A DNA stretch of 8,897 nucleotides from Chromatiaceae bacterium (GCA_012962365.1 DTXR01000439.1:1-8897); one strand, 5' to 3'. Positions 1-6,572 are shown, counted from the stretch's first letter. Made by a program: numbers and translations. Notes: a model not told the origin generated them from the letters alone.

Positions 1-341
1 AGCCATTTTGAAACCGGAAAGTTCAGAACGCGATGCTTGGGTTGAAACTGCTCACCCCTTTCCTTGACGTCGGATGTATTCTGAAACTGCCATTCTGCAT
101 GCGAGGAGACCGCACTCAAGGGCAGACGATTGTGCCGCCTATAATAGTCTTCAAGAATCTTATAGGCGGCATTGAGTTGTCGCAGGCCGGCTTCGGCTTC
201 CCTCAGAGCATCGGGATCACCATGAAATCTGTCCGGATGACAATGCTGCGCAAGGTGCTTGTAGCGCTTCCGCAACTCTTCCCAGTTTGCACCCGGGTGG
301 AGTTGCAGCGCCTCGTAACACTTACGATAATTCACGCTCAT
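1..341 (-). CDS. J-domain (DnaJ-like) protein, C-terminus outside window
   Basis: This frame is open from ATG at 341 to the left edge: 113 codons, with the C-terminus missing. The first 70 residues form a J-domain: helix I near residues 6-14, helix II 19-33, the diagnostic HPD tripeptide at residues 35-37 (context HCHPDRF), and helix III about 45-64 with the usual LNAAYKILED-like end. J-domains bind DnaK/Hsp70 and stimulate its ATPase through HPD, so it is probably a cytoplasmic co-chaperone, or a client-specific adaptor if the missing part differs from DnaJ. No Gly/Phe-rich linker follows in the visible part; residues 70-113 are polar and unrecognised, which argues against classical DnaJ. 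The gene starts 43 bp after the beta-barrel gene on the same strand and is probably the last-read visible gene of the export operon. No convincing Shine-Dalgarno precedes the ATG. Confidence 0.85.
   Translation of the reverse strand, partial: MSVNYRKCYEALQLHPGANWEELRKRYKHLAQHCHPDRFHGDPDALREAEAGLRQLNAAYKILEDYYRRHNRLPLSAVSSHAEWQFQNTSDVKERGEQFQPKHRVLNFPVSKW
133..171. repeat. 39-nt near-perfect inverted repeat inside J-domain gene
   Basis: Two perfect 12-bp arms, TGCCGCCTATAA (133-144) and TTATAGGCGGCA (160-171), flank 15 nt. The spacer can itself pair further (146/158, 148/156, 149/155, 150/154) around a three-base loop. It lies in the codons for the end of J-domain helix III and just beyond. 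No U-run follows on either strand, so it is not a standard terminator. A functional RNA structure or chance are both open. Confidence 0.6.
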
Positions 342-384
342 ATTGGCGTGCGGAGACTAATTGTCAAGGATACAGAGCGACATT

Positions 385-1662
385 TTATCGATCATACCGC
401 ACCATCAAGACAAATCCCCAGTCTTCGTATTCGGCATCAGCTGACGTACTGTCCCGTCGCTCCCAATTTACACCCATTTGATAGGAAATATGGCGCGTAC
501 TTGCATAATTGACCCCAGCGTACAGAAGGTAACTTTTATCCTCCAATCCGTCATCGTACTCTGTCCAGTCTACACTCCCATTCACACGACTGTTCCATCC
601 CCCTCCAAATGCTCTTGTCCAACCAGCAGAAGCGATCAACATGTCCCTATCTATCTGCCCATCCGTGACATAATCCTGCTGTTCATAACCAAGCGCCAAA
701 TCAATCATGGAGGCAGACCATGAAAAACTGTAGCCGACATCAAGGGCCGTAACCTCATACACGTCTCCTGATATGACGCTGGTACCAATGGTTTCCGGAT
801 CCACTGCGGTAACAATGGACAGCGCTGCGTCCGTTAGTCCATGGCGTCCGTTGACTCTTAGCGAGGAACTGCTGGAGATAACGTGATTCCATTCCAGCAC
901 TACTCGCGGACCATTGACATTCTCCGACTCAGAAAAATCCACATTGATCATGCCCAATTCAGCACGTAAAGTGGAGGTCTCACCGGTACGTCGCTCCCAA
1001 GCAGCAAAAACACTTTGTCTCTGATAGTCTTCCTGAGTATCGTTGTGCTCGAAATCCGTATCGTAATAGGTCACATTAAAAGACAGGTCATCGGCTGCCG
1101 TCAGGCCATAAATCCAACTTGCCCCCGCAAACCACCGATCGGCAATAAAAGTATCGTCCTCTTCTGCCCAGGAATTCAAATATCGCAAATCTGCCTGTAT
1201 CCTGTTGGCAGCGTCAAACTCATAGGAAAGACTGGGACCCGTAGTAAATACGTTGGTTTGCTGCAGGTTAGCCGGAACATTGGGTACCCTGGCATCAATG
1301 GGCTGACTGGTCAGGGAATCCGTAAACACCCAGAAAAGGCGGTCACGAACCAAAGCCCAACGTAAATCGCCATCTATGTACAACCAGATTTCATCATCAA
1401 ACACATTGTTTGGGTAGTTGACATATTCAATGCTGGCATCGACATTGCCATCAAGCCTGGTGCCATGCTCTTCATAGCCAACGCCTGCGCCGATAGTATT
1501 GTAAAACCCAGATGTACCACCATCGGGAGCCAGCTCCAGGTTGTCCGAGTATCCGAGTTGATAGAAACCGAAATAATCCCACACGCCTGCAGCATGAACT
1601 TTGTATACACCCATACTACACACCAAGCACAACAGTCCGCTTTGCAAAAAAACTGTTTTCAC
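385..1662 (-). CDS. Outer-membrane beta-barrel, EpsL/BBP2-like exopolysaccharide protein
   Basis: This 425-residue protein begins with a Sec signal peptide: Lys2, a hydrophobic core at residues 4-20, and probable cleavage after VHA at 22-24. The rest is dense in alternating hydrophobic/polar strands with aromatic girdle residues (for example FGFYQLGYSDNLEL just after cleavage, and later GVGYEE, DLRYLNSW, VTYYDTDF, ALGYEQQDY and VNWERR), typical of a transmembrane beta-barrel. The pattern and the EPS setting match putative beta-barrel porin 2/EpsL proteins, which are thought to help polymer cross the outer membrane; the family name is inferred. The last residues are VRYDR rather than ending in Phe. 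The start is GTG at 1662; its first base pairs overlap the TGA of the kinase-like gene (GTGA), with AGAGGG at 1674-1669 six bases upstream. This indicates translational coupling. It may be the outer-membrane channel for the short OPX lipoprotein encoded at 4808-4176. Confidence 0.82.
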   Translation of the reverse strand: MKTVFLQSGLLCLVCSMGVYKVHAAGVWDYFGFYQLGYSDNLELAPDGGTSGFYNTIGAGVGYEEHGTRLDGNVDASIEYVNYPNNVFDDEIWLYIDGDLRWALVRDRLFWVFTDSLTSQPIDARVPNVPANLQQTNVFTTGPSLSYEFDAANRIQADLRYLNSWAEEDDTFIADRWFAGASWIYGLTAADDLSFNVTYYDTDFEHNDTQEDYQRQSVFAAWERRTGETSTLRAELGMINVDFSESENVNGPRVVLEWNHVISSSSSLRVNGRHGLTDAALSIVTAVDPETIGTSVISGDVYEVTALDVGYSFSWSASMIDLALGYEQQDYVTDGQIDRDMLIASAGWTRAFGGGWNSRVNGSVDWTEYDDGLEDKSYLLYAGVNYASTRHISYQMGVNWERRDSTSADAEYEDWGFVLMVRYDR

Positions 1663-2486
1663 GGGTTTCCCTCTGTAAAGATAACGCCAGCCAGCTTATC
1701 GTTTCCAAATTCTGCCGCTACCTGGGCAATCTCGCTACGAGTTGACTTCCCATGAGCAACACAAAGTATGACCATATCACAAAGCTCTGCCAACACCATG
1801 GCATCGGGTGACTCGGTTAACGATGGAGCATCCACAAAGATGAAGCGGTCGGGATATCTATCCCTTACTTCAGAAAAGAAAGCTTCCATATGAGCGGAGG
1901 CAACGTACTCAAGCGACGCTTCTCTACGTTTTCCTACGGGCACCAAAGACACCCTTCTGATTCCTGTCGGATAAATGATATCGTCGACTGACCAGCCTTC
2001 TGGGTCGAGTCTTTCAGGGTTTTCGATATAGTCGGTAAGACCAATAAACTCCCTGTTCCCTCCTACACCGAAACGCTTGTGCTGAACCGGGTTTCGCAGG
2101 TTGCAATCTACTACCAGTGCCGTCTTGGTGTCATCCAGGGCAAAAGCAGCAGCAAGATTGGTTGCACTGAAGCTTGCGCCACTACCAGGTGCTACAGAAG
2201 TGAGCATGGCGATGAAATTTTCTCCATCGCTGATCTGCAGCAATTTGGTGCGCAGGCGTCGGAAAGTATCTAATACCTCCCTGTCCTTCATGCCTGGATA
2301 AATAATCTTGCGCGCTTTGAGTTGTGAAATACTCTGCGACAAAGGCTCCTTCATCAGAGCAATCTGCTGCGCCGACATCAGGCGCTGCTCCAGATTTGCG
2401 CTGCGCCCTGGCTCTGTTGTCGTTCCGCTAGCCGAAGCGGTCTCTCCCACGCCTTGCAATTCGGTATCTTCTGTCATCAAGTCCAT
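1659..2486 (-). CDS. BY-kinase/ParA-like P-loop protein with degenerate Walker A
   Basis: This protein of about 275 residues has the fold signature of CpsD/Wzc-type BY-kinase domains. A disordered N-terminus (residues 6-35) is followed by a helix with EVLDTFRRLRTKL (71-83), the segment preceding the P-loop in BY-kinases. The P-loop region is TSVAPGSGASFSATNLA (97-113), where GK(S/T) has become G-A-S, so the nucleotide-binding lysine is absent. The Walker A' position reads VVDCNLRNP (126-134, Asn for the second Asp) and Walker B FIFVDAPS (216-223). There is no C-terminal tyrosine cluster, only the tail LAGVIFTEGNP. Residues are numbered from TTG at 2489, the longest possible start; ATG at 2486 is preferred, with GGGG at 2495-2492 upstream. 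It follows the Wzz gene by about 80 bp and overlaps the barrel gene. In such operons the kinase partner cycles with Wzz to control chain length; here it may be a non-catalytic regulator (inference). A MinD/ParA-like role is the alternative. Confidence 0.85.
   Translation of the reverse strand: MDLMTEDTELQGVGETASASGTTTEPGRSANLEQRLMSAQQIALMKEPLSQSISQLKARKIIYPGMKDREVLDTFRRLRTKLLQISDGENFIAMLTSVAPGSGASFSATNLAAAFALDDTKTALVVDCNLRNPVQHKRFGVGGNREFIGLTDYIENPERLDPEGWSVDDIIYPTGIRRVSLVPVGKRREASLEYVASAHMEAFFSEVRDRYPDRFIFVDAPSLTESPDAMVLAELCDMVILCVAHGKSTRSEIAQVAAEFGNDKLAGVIFTEGNP
1669..1674 (-). promoter_or_regulatory. Ribosome binding site supporting the GTG start
   Basis: AGAGGG on the minus strand lies six bases before the GTG at 1662. 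It lies inside the end of the upstream kinase-like gene. It supports GTG as the true start of the beta-barrel gene; the signal peptide begins directly at that codon. Confidence 0.7.
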
Positions 2487-2543
2487 CAATGCCCCATTTT
2501 AGCCCTTATTCTTTTGAGATTGGGTTCGCTATGTTTGGTGCAG

Positions 2544-2568
2544 GACAGGACACCCCACACACCCTGTC
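2544..2568 (-). other. Small hairpin at the end of the wzz-like gene
   Basis: GACAGG (2544-2549) and CCTGTC (2563-2568) are perfect 6-bp arms separated by 13 nt rich in A and C. The hairpin overlaps the stop codon of the chain-length gene and sits in the 77-bp gap before the kinase-like gene. No T-run follows in the direction of transcription, so it is not a normal intrinsic terminator. It could stabilise or process the transcript, or be chance. Confidence 0.3.
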
Positions 2569-4123
2569 AACTGATATCCAGTGGCGGAACGGCTAACTTT
2601 TGCATATAACGTAGGTATCCCACGTAACCATAGGTCAAAAATACAGCCACGATTATCATCACCAGGATCAAAGTAACCACTCGATTAAAAACACGTCGTG
2701 ACGGCGTGTACAAAGGAGGAATGGACGCCAACACTCGTAAACCCAGATCCTGGCGTATTGTCGCTGGCAACCTCACCTTCGGGTTCACCTGCATCAGGAA
2801 GACCAAATACCCCATAGGCAACGCTACACCCAACATTATACCCGCCACAGCAAAATGCAGCAGGCCAAGCCCTTTCGGTTTCAGCGGCATACTGGCCGGT
2901 TCCCTGATGCTGAATGCAATACTTTGCCCCTTCATATCCAGTTCCATGGAAACACGCGCATTCTCTCGACGACGCAACAGATCCTGGTATATGTTGCGAT
3001 TGACTTCATAGTCACGAGTGAGTTCCGCCAATTGCGCCTCGGAATTGGCAACCCGGGCACTGCGGTCGAGTTCTTCCGACAAACTTTGATCGGTAAGCCG
3101 CAGCCGCGTGCGTAAAGTGGCGATCTGTGTACGGGTTGCGGCCAATTGTCTGCGCAATTCCTGATAGAGAGGGCTTCGCTGAACCACTTTCTCCTTGTCT
3201 ACATTGCCAGACATGCTCTCCCTCTGCTCGATCTCATGCTGAAGCGAATCTTCCAGCTCCATGATCTGATGGGTCAGACTGACTACATCCGGATGTGTCT
3301 CGTAATAGTTGAGCAGCAAATTGTCCCTCTGGTTCTGCAATTCCGCAATACGATCCCGAATTTGTTCCTCCTTGCCCAATTGCGCGCTAAATACAGCCTC
3401 TCCGGAGAGTTGGCCAACAAGGGATTTCTCTCGCTCCAGTTCCTCACTGAGACGCAAGCGGGTTTCACTGTTTTGCTGACGCAGTTGACTGATCCTGTTG
3501 TCTACATCTGCCTGGGAGCCAGGTCTCGCATCCGCACTGCTGCTACGAAATTCCTTGAGTCTCTTTTCCGCCTCAAGCAGCTTCTCATGATATTGCTTAA
3601 CCTGGTTCTGAATAAACTCGAAGGCCTCTCGGCTCTCGTTTCGCTTAGTCTCGGTGCTCTCCCTGATGAATAACTCGGCATAACGATGGGCTACTTTGAA
3701 CGCCCGTTCCGCATTGCTGTCAGCATAGGAGATCTTCAGCAGATTGGCGCCTACACTCTGAACCCTTGTTCGCTCAAACACCTCTTCCATCAGCGCTTCA
3801 ACCTGTATTGGCGACATCCTGTCCACATCCCATTCTCCGATTTTCAGAATATCTTTCAAAACCCGACGACTCCTGAGTATCTCGCGCGCGTTACGCCCGT
3901 AACTCCGCACATCCGTTTGCACCGCCCGCCCCTCCATCAATGGTTCAATGATGTTCTTCTCGCCAATCAGAATGGTGGTAGACGACTCATAGCGCTTGGG
4001 CACGTAGATCCCGATCGCCAGCATCACCAATGCCGTTGCCGTGAACATTAATACCAGCTTGACCCTTTGCCTGCGAAACTCGCTCAGAAGGCCATGTATC
4101 CATTGTTCCAACGTCAACTGCAT
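2567..4123 (-). CDS. Wzz/GumC-type chain-length determinant with extra C-terminal membrane segment
   Basis: This 518-residue inner-membrane polysaccharide co-polymerase sets chain length and links the polymerase to the exporter. Visible parts: N-terminal Wzz domain with the first membrane helix at about 22-41 followed by the VPKRYESSTTILIG motif; a long periplasmic region that is coiled coil at about 160-305 and 315-375; the conserved YYETHPDVVSL segment (273-283); a GNVR-type segment (NIYQDLLRRRENARVSMELD-like, 377-396); a proline-rich stretch (REPASMPLKPKG, 408-418); and a second membrane helix at about 420-444. Unlike simple Wzz proteins, a short cytoplasmic stretch (445-481) is followed by a third membrane helix (about 482-503) and a 15-residue tail. 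There is no fused kinase domain; the partner is the separate kinase-like protein downstream. The ATG at 4123 has an ideal AAGGAGG seven bases upstream. It resembles the EpsF-type proteins of EPS/exosortase-linked loci. Confidence 0.93.
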   Translation of the reverse strand: MQLTLEQWIHGLLSEFRRQRVKLVLMFTATALVMLAIGIYVPKRYESSTTILIGEKNIIEPLMEGRAVQTDVRSYGRNAREILRSRRVLKDILKIGEWDVDRMSPIQVEALMEEVFERTRVQSVGANLLKISYADSNAERAFKVAHRYAELFIRESTETKRNESREAFEFIQNQVKQYHEKLLEAEKRLKEFRSSSADARPGSQADVDNRISQLRQQNSETRLRLSEELEREKSLVGQLSGEAVFSAQLGKEEQIRDRIAELQNQRDNLLLNYYETHPDVVSLTHQIMELEDSLQHEIEQRESMSGNVDKEKVVQRSPLYQELRRQLAATRTQIATLRTRLRLTDQSLSEELDRSARVANSEAQLAELTRDYEVNRNIYQDLLRRRENARVSMELDMKGQSIAFSIREPASMPLKPKGLGLLHFAVAGIMLGVALPMGYLVFLMQVNPKVRLPATIRQDLGLRVLASIPPLYTPSRRVFNRVVTLILVMIIVAVFLTYGYVGYLRYMQKLAVPPLDIS

Positions 4124-4130
4124 ATCAACC

Positions 4131-4137
4131 CCTCCTT
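4131..4137 (-). promoter_or_regulatory. Strong ribosome binding site of the wzz-like gene
   Basis: AAGGAGG on the minus strand, seven bases before the ATG at 4123. It is the best Shine-Dalgarno in the window and fixes the start of the chain-length gene, suggesting this protein is translated efficiently relative to its neighbours. Confidence 0.85.
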
Positions 4138-4175
4138 GGTTAGATATTCCGAAAGCACATCAAAAAACATATGAA

Positions 4176-4808
4176 TCAGAAACTCCGTTCAGGAATGGAA
4201 ATGATATCGCCGGGTAATAGCTCATAGTTGGTAGTTAAATCGCCCTTCTGCAAGACCTGCTTCAGGTAAACAGGATAAGCATTGATCTTGCCATTAACCT
4301 TGCGGTACAACCTCGCGTTGTCAGGCGCAGCAAATTCGGTAACTCCCCCCGCTTCCAGAACAGCATCAAGAACTGTCATGCCTGGGCGATGAGGAGAGGA
4401 TACCGGTTGAACCACAGCACCTGTCACGCGAACACGCGTAAGATAGGCGTTGCTCACCAATCTGGTGACACTAACGGTAACCTGTGGATTGCGTATGTAT
4501 TGGGAGAGACGTTCCTTGATTTCGGTAGCCACCTCTTCGGGCGTCTTACCTGCAGCCAGCACATCCCCAATGACTGGAACAGTGATCATACCGTCTGGCC
4601 GCACAACAGGGTCAACAGACAATTCAGGATTTCGCCATACTGACACCGACAGCGTATCATCCACACCAACCAGATATTTCTCAACCACCTCCGACCCACT
4701 GGGAGGAGGGCCTTCGACAACAGTGCCCGGCTGGGTCGCACACCCTGCTGTTATAAACAGACCGCAGCTAACAACCCAAAAAACAAAATTCCGCTTCATC
4801 AAATCCAT
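4176..4808 (-). CDS. Short Wza-like polysaccharide export (OPX) lipoprotein
   Basis: This 210-residue outer-membrane lipoprotein is the periplasmic export conduit of a Wzx/Wzy-type EPS system. The signal peptide has Lys-Arg at residues 5-6 and a hydrophobic stretch at 8-21. The likely lipidated cysteine is Cys23 (ITAGC); Cys15 (VVSC) also fits a lipobox but leaves a very short hydrophobic core. The poly-export domain runs from YLVGVDDTLSVSVWRNPELS (45-64) to about 117, and one SLBB-type domain from about 123 to 206. The protein stops four residues later, far shorter than E. coli Wza (about 379 residues), so it lacks further domains and the C-terminal membrane helix. I chose ATG at 4808 because AGGAGA lies seven bases upstream; an earlier in-frame ATG at 4835 has no such signal and would add RGENE ahead of the signal peptide. 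It is the first gene of the minus-strand arm. Confidence 0.92.
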   Translation of the reverse strand: MDLMKRNFVFWVVSCGLFITAGCATQPGTVVEGPPPSGSEVVEKYLVGVDDTLSVSVWRNPELSVDPVVRPDGMITVPVIGDVLAAGKTPEEVATEIKERLSQYIRNPQVTVSVTRLVSNAYLTRVRVTGAVVQPVSSPHRPGMTVLDAVLEAGGVTEFAAPDNARLYRKVNGKINAYPVYLKQVLQKGDLTTNYELLPGDIISIPERSF

Positions 4809-4815
4809 TTCATTT

Positions 4816-4821
4816 TCTCCT
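4816..4821 (-). promoter_or_regulatory. Ribosome binding site that decides the OPX gene start
   Basis: AGGAGA on the minus strand lies seven bases before the ATG at 4808 but inside the frame that would be used from the ATGs at 4835 and 4829. It therefore supports the shorter, 210-residue protein. Confidence 0.75.
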
Positions 4822-4911
4822 CGAAACATTAACATTCCAAGAGTTAAATATTAGCACAAGAATTAGTGTAAGATAGCTCTTCATTGAGAAACCCTACTTG
4901 TGTACCTGAGA

Positions 4912-4924
4912 CAGGAAATTCCTG
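4912..4924. promoter_or_regulatory. Perfect 13-bp palindrome, candidate operator
   Basis: CAGGAA-A-TTCCTG is a perfect 6+1+6 inverted repeat about 100 bp upstream of the OPX start and 54 bp upstream of the candidate plus-strand -35. Its place between the two divergent arms suits an operator able to act on both. No regulator gene is present in the window to assign it to. Confidence 0.35.
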
Positions 4925-4977
4925 ACGACCAGCAATATTGGATGACACCGCCGGCTTAAATTTATTGTTCTACAACG

Positions 4978-5006
4978 CAGACATCACAAAAATAAATTGA
5001 TATAAC
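4978..5006 (+). promoter_or_regulatory. Candidate sigma-70 promoter for the polymer-building arm
   Basis: CAGACA (4978-4983, 4 of 6 to TTGACA) is followed after exactly 17 bases by TATAAC (5001-5006, 5 of 6 to TATAAT). Transcription would start near 5013, giving a leader of about 125 nt before the ligase ATG and only about 8 nt before the GTG of the small open frame at 5021. It was found by eye in AT-rich sequence, so chance matches are likely. Confidence 0.35.
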
Positions 5007-5020
5007 AATCAGCAAGTTAT

Positions 5021-5149
5021 GTGGGAATCGCGTCAAAAGAGAAAGAAACCGCGCTCAATGAGCTCGAGAAAGACATTTCAGATCCTCTCTGTCTCTACGG
5101 ATTCGCCAAACGCATCCTGACCACCCAAATACCGTTATGGAAAACATAA
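5021..5149 (+). CDS. Possible 42-residue leader protein overlapping ligase start
   Basis: This short frame starts with GTG and ends with TAA, overlapping the ligase ATG (5137) by 13 bases. The peptide looks protein-like: a charged helical half (KEKETALNELEKD, residues 6-18) followed by DPLCLYGFAKRIL (21-33) and a tail ending in PLWKT. It resembles no family I know. There is no clear Shine-Dalgarno, but neither has the ligase, so translation of this frame could couple to it. Alternatives are a decayed gene end or a chance frame. The competing frame from ATG 5019 to 5120 gives an Arg/Lys/Ser-rich, unconvincing peptide. Confidence 0.3.
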   Translation: MGIASKEKETALNELEKDISDPLCLYGFAKRILTTQIPLWKT

Positions 5150-6570
5150 ACAGGGAAAACCTGGGTTTAGGACAGACTCTTGAAGAAACATCGCCTACCC
5201 AGGTGTCATTTTCCGATCACCCGGCCACCGCTACGTTCTTTTTCCTGGTCATATACATAGCGATGATTTTTGTCCGTCCCCAGGAATGGGTACCGGCATT
5301 ATTGGACTGGCCCATCATGCCAGTACTGATTCTTTCTGCATTCGTGTTTTGGCTATTCTCTGCCAACAAGGCTTTGCAAGCGCCCCAATTCTATCTCTTG
5401 GCGTTACTCATGCTGTTTTCTCCCATCACAGTCGTGCTCGCCGGAGAGGGATTGTCTGCCGGGCTGGAGACCTTCCAGGATCTGGTTCCACTGTATCTGA
5501 CCTTCATGCTCATTGCAGCTACATTCCTGTCGCGCGGACGCATCCATGTCATGATGTGGCTTATGGTAGGTGGCGCAATCCTTATGAGCGCTCATGGCAT
5601 ACAACAGAAATTGACTGGTGTTGGCTGGACGGGAGAAGTGCCTATTCTTGGGCGTATGCGCTACATTGGTTTATTTAACGACCCCAATGACGTGGGGCTC
5701 TCTCTGGTCACCGCCCTGCCCATGGCCATGTATTTGTTCCGTAGCAGCCGACATACATTGGTAAAACTGCTGTTATTGCTATGCATCGGAACCATCTTCT
5801 GGGGAATAAAGCTTACAGATTCCCGAGGAACAATCCTCGCCCTTGGGGCTATCCTGGGCGTTTATTCCTGGCGACGCTTTGGCATTTTCCGAACCGTTAT
5901 TGCAGGCATGTTCGCCCTACCAGTGTTGTTGTTGCTGAGTACACGACTGGATACCATCGACCCGGCAGAAGAGTCTGCTCATGGCCGAGTGGAAGCCTGG
6001 TATGAGGGCATACAGATGCTCAGGGAAAATCCCGTGTTCGGCGTAGGATTTGGATTGTTTGGCGACCACAATCCGCTTACCGCACACAATTCATACATAC
6101 TTGTCATGGCAGAACTAGGCATTCCTGGCTACTTTCTCTGGTTCGCCTTCTCCGTATCCTGCATCAGGATGATGTATCTGTTACAAAAATCTAGAAAGGA
6201 AGTAAAGCCCGCCTGGCAGATACTTACAGAAAACAGGCTTCAGGGAAAAACAGATGCCATCGAATTCACCACAGACAAAGAACTGCCAGAAAAAAAGGGG
6301 CTGGCGTCTGAAGACCAGGCTATAGCCCGCGTCTTGTTCCTGTCGTTCGTGGGGCTGGCTGTCGCTTCCTTCTTTCTCAGTCGTAGCTATTCCCTACAAT
6401 TGTTTCTACTCTGCGGCATGGCAGTTGCCCATTACCAAGGCACCCGTCTGCGCAACCCTAAAGAAAAACCTTATCGGTTCTTCGAGCATTTCTGGTTTTT
6501 GGCCTTTACCTCCGGCTTTTCCGTGATCTTCCTTTTCTTCACGGTTCGTTTGTTGCTCAGTTTTATCTAG
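5137..6570 (+). CDS. Wzy/WaaL-family polysaccharide polymerase or O-antigen ligase
   Basis: This 477-residue polytopic inner-membrane protein has about ten to twelve hydrophobic segments (starting near residues 33-47, 58-75, 84-102, 117-131, 137-152, 187-201, 208-224, 230-244, 250-267, 320-348, 397-415, 418-432 and 451-476). The Wzy_C signature is clear: GRVEAWYEGIQ (283-293) with Arg284 and Trp288, then ENPVFGVGFGLF (297-308), and AHNSYILVMAELGIPGYFLW (316-335). Such enzymes transfer undecaprenyl-linked glycans to a growing chain or acceptor on the periplasmic side; which one cannot be told from sequence. A hydrophilic insert of about 45 residues (350-396) precedes the last helices. The N-terminus resembles the EPS/exosortase-associated ligases with RPQEW-like motifs (47-51), but no exosortase is in view. 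No Shine-Dalgarno precedes the ATG, and the next in-frame ATG (residue 43) falls inside the first membrane segment. It is first in the plus-strand operon unless the small frame at 5021 is real. Confidence 0.9.
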   Translation: MENINRENLGLGQTLEETSPTQVSFSDHPATATFFFLVIYIAMIFVRPQEWVPALLDWPIMPVLILSAFVFWLFSANKALQAPQFYLLALLMLFSPITVVLAGEGLSAGLETFQDLVPLYLTFMLIAATFLSRGRIHVMMWLMVGGAILMSAHGIQQKLTGVGWTGEVPILGRMRYIGLFNDPNDVGLSLVTALPMAMYLFRSSRHTLVKLLLLLCIGTIFWGIKLTDSRGTILALGAILGVYSWRRFGIFRTVIAGMFALPVLLLLSTRLDTIDPAEESAHGRVEAWYEGIQMLRENPVFGVGFGLFGDHNPLTAHNSYILVMAELGIPGYFLWFAFSVSCIRMMYLLQKSRKEVKPAWQILTENRLQGKTDAIEFTTDKELPEKKGLASEDQAIARVLFLSFVGLAVASFFLSRSYSLQLFLLCGMAVAHYQGTRLRNPKEKPYRFFEHFWFLAFTSGFSVIFLFFTVRLLLSFI

Positions 6571-6572
6571 CC

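Larger units (their letters stand above)
4809..5136. promoter_or_regulatory. Divergent intergenic control region of the EPS locus
   Basis: This 328-bp AT-rich stretch separates the two diverging arms and must hold the promoter(s) for both. For the plus strand see the candidate at 4978-5006. For the minus strand the best I see is an extended -10-like TGCTAATAT (4856-4848), about 35 bases before the OPX start but with no good -35. A 13-bp palindrome (4912-4924) and an 11-bp one, GCTCAATGAGC (5053-5063), are possible protein-binding sites. A 42-codon open frame (5021-5149) occupies the right part. I see no tRNA, terminator with U-run, or sigma-54 promoter. Confidence 0.7.

Noticed and set aside
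33..512. Plus-strand open frame of 159 codons at the left edge
   Set aside because: It lies antisense to the J-domain gene and the end of the barrel gene; the minus-strand J-domain with HPD explains the region.
3399..3410. CTCTCCGGAGAG palindrome
   Set aside because: It is a 12-bp self-complementary string inside the chain-length gene, of a length expected by chance.
3146..3673. Plus-strand open frame of 175 codons
   Set aside because: It is a mirror frame of the coiled-coil part of the chain-length gene, with no recognisable domain.
5019..5120. Short frame with ATG at 5019, 33 codons
   Set aside because: The peptide is rich in Arg, Lys and Ser with no family resemblance and no ribosome binding site; the overlapping frame at 5021 looks more protein-like.
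5137..6570. Assignment of the locus as an exosortase/PEP-CTERM system
   Set aside because: The gene types resemble those loci, but no exosortase, PEP-CTERM protein or FemAB-like gene is in the window, so the label is not supported.
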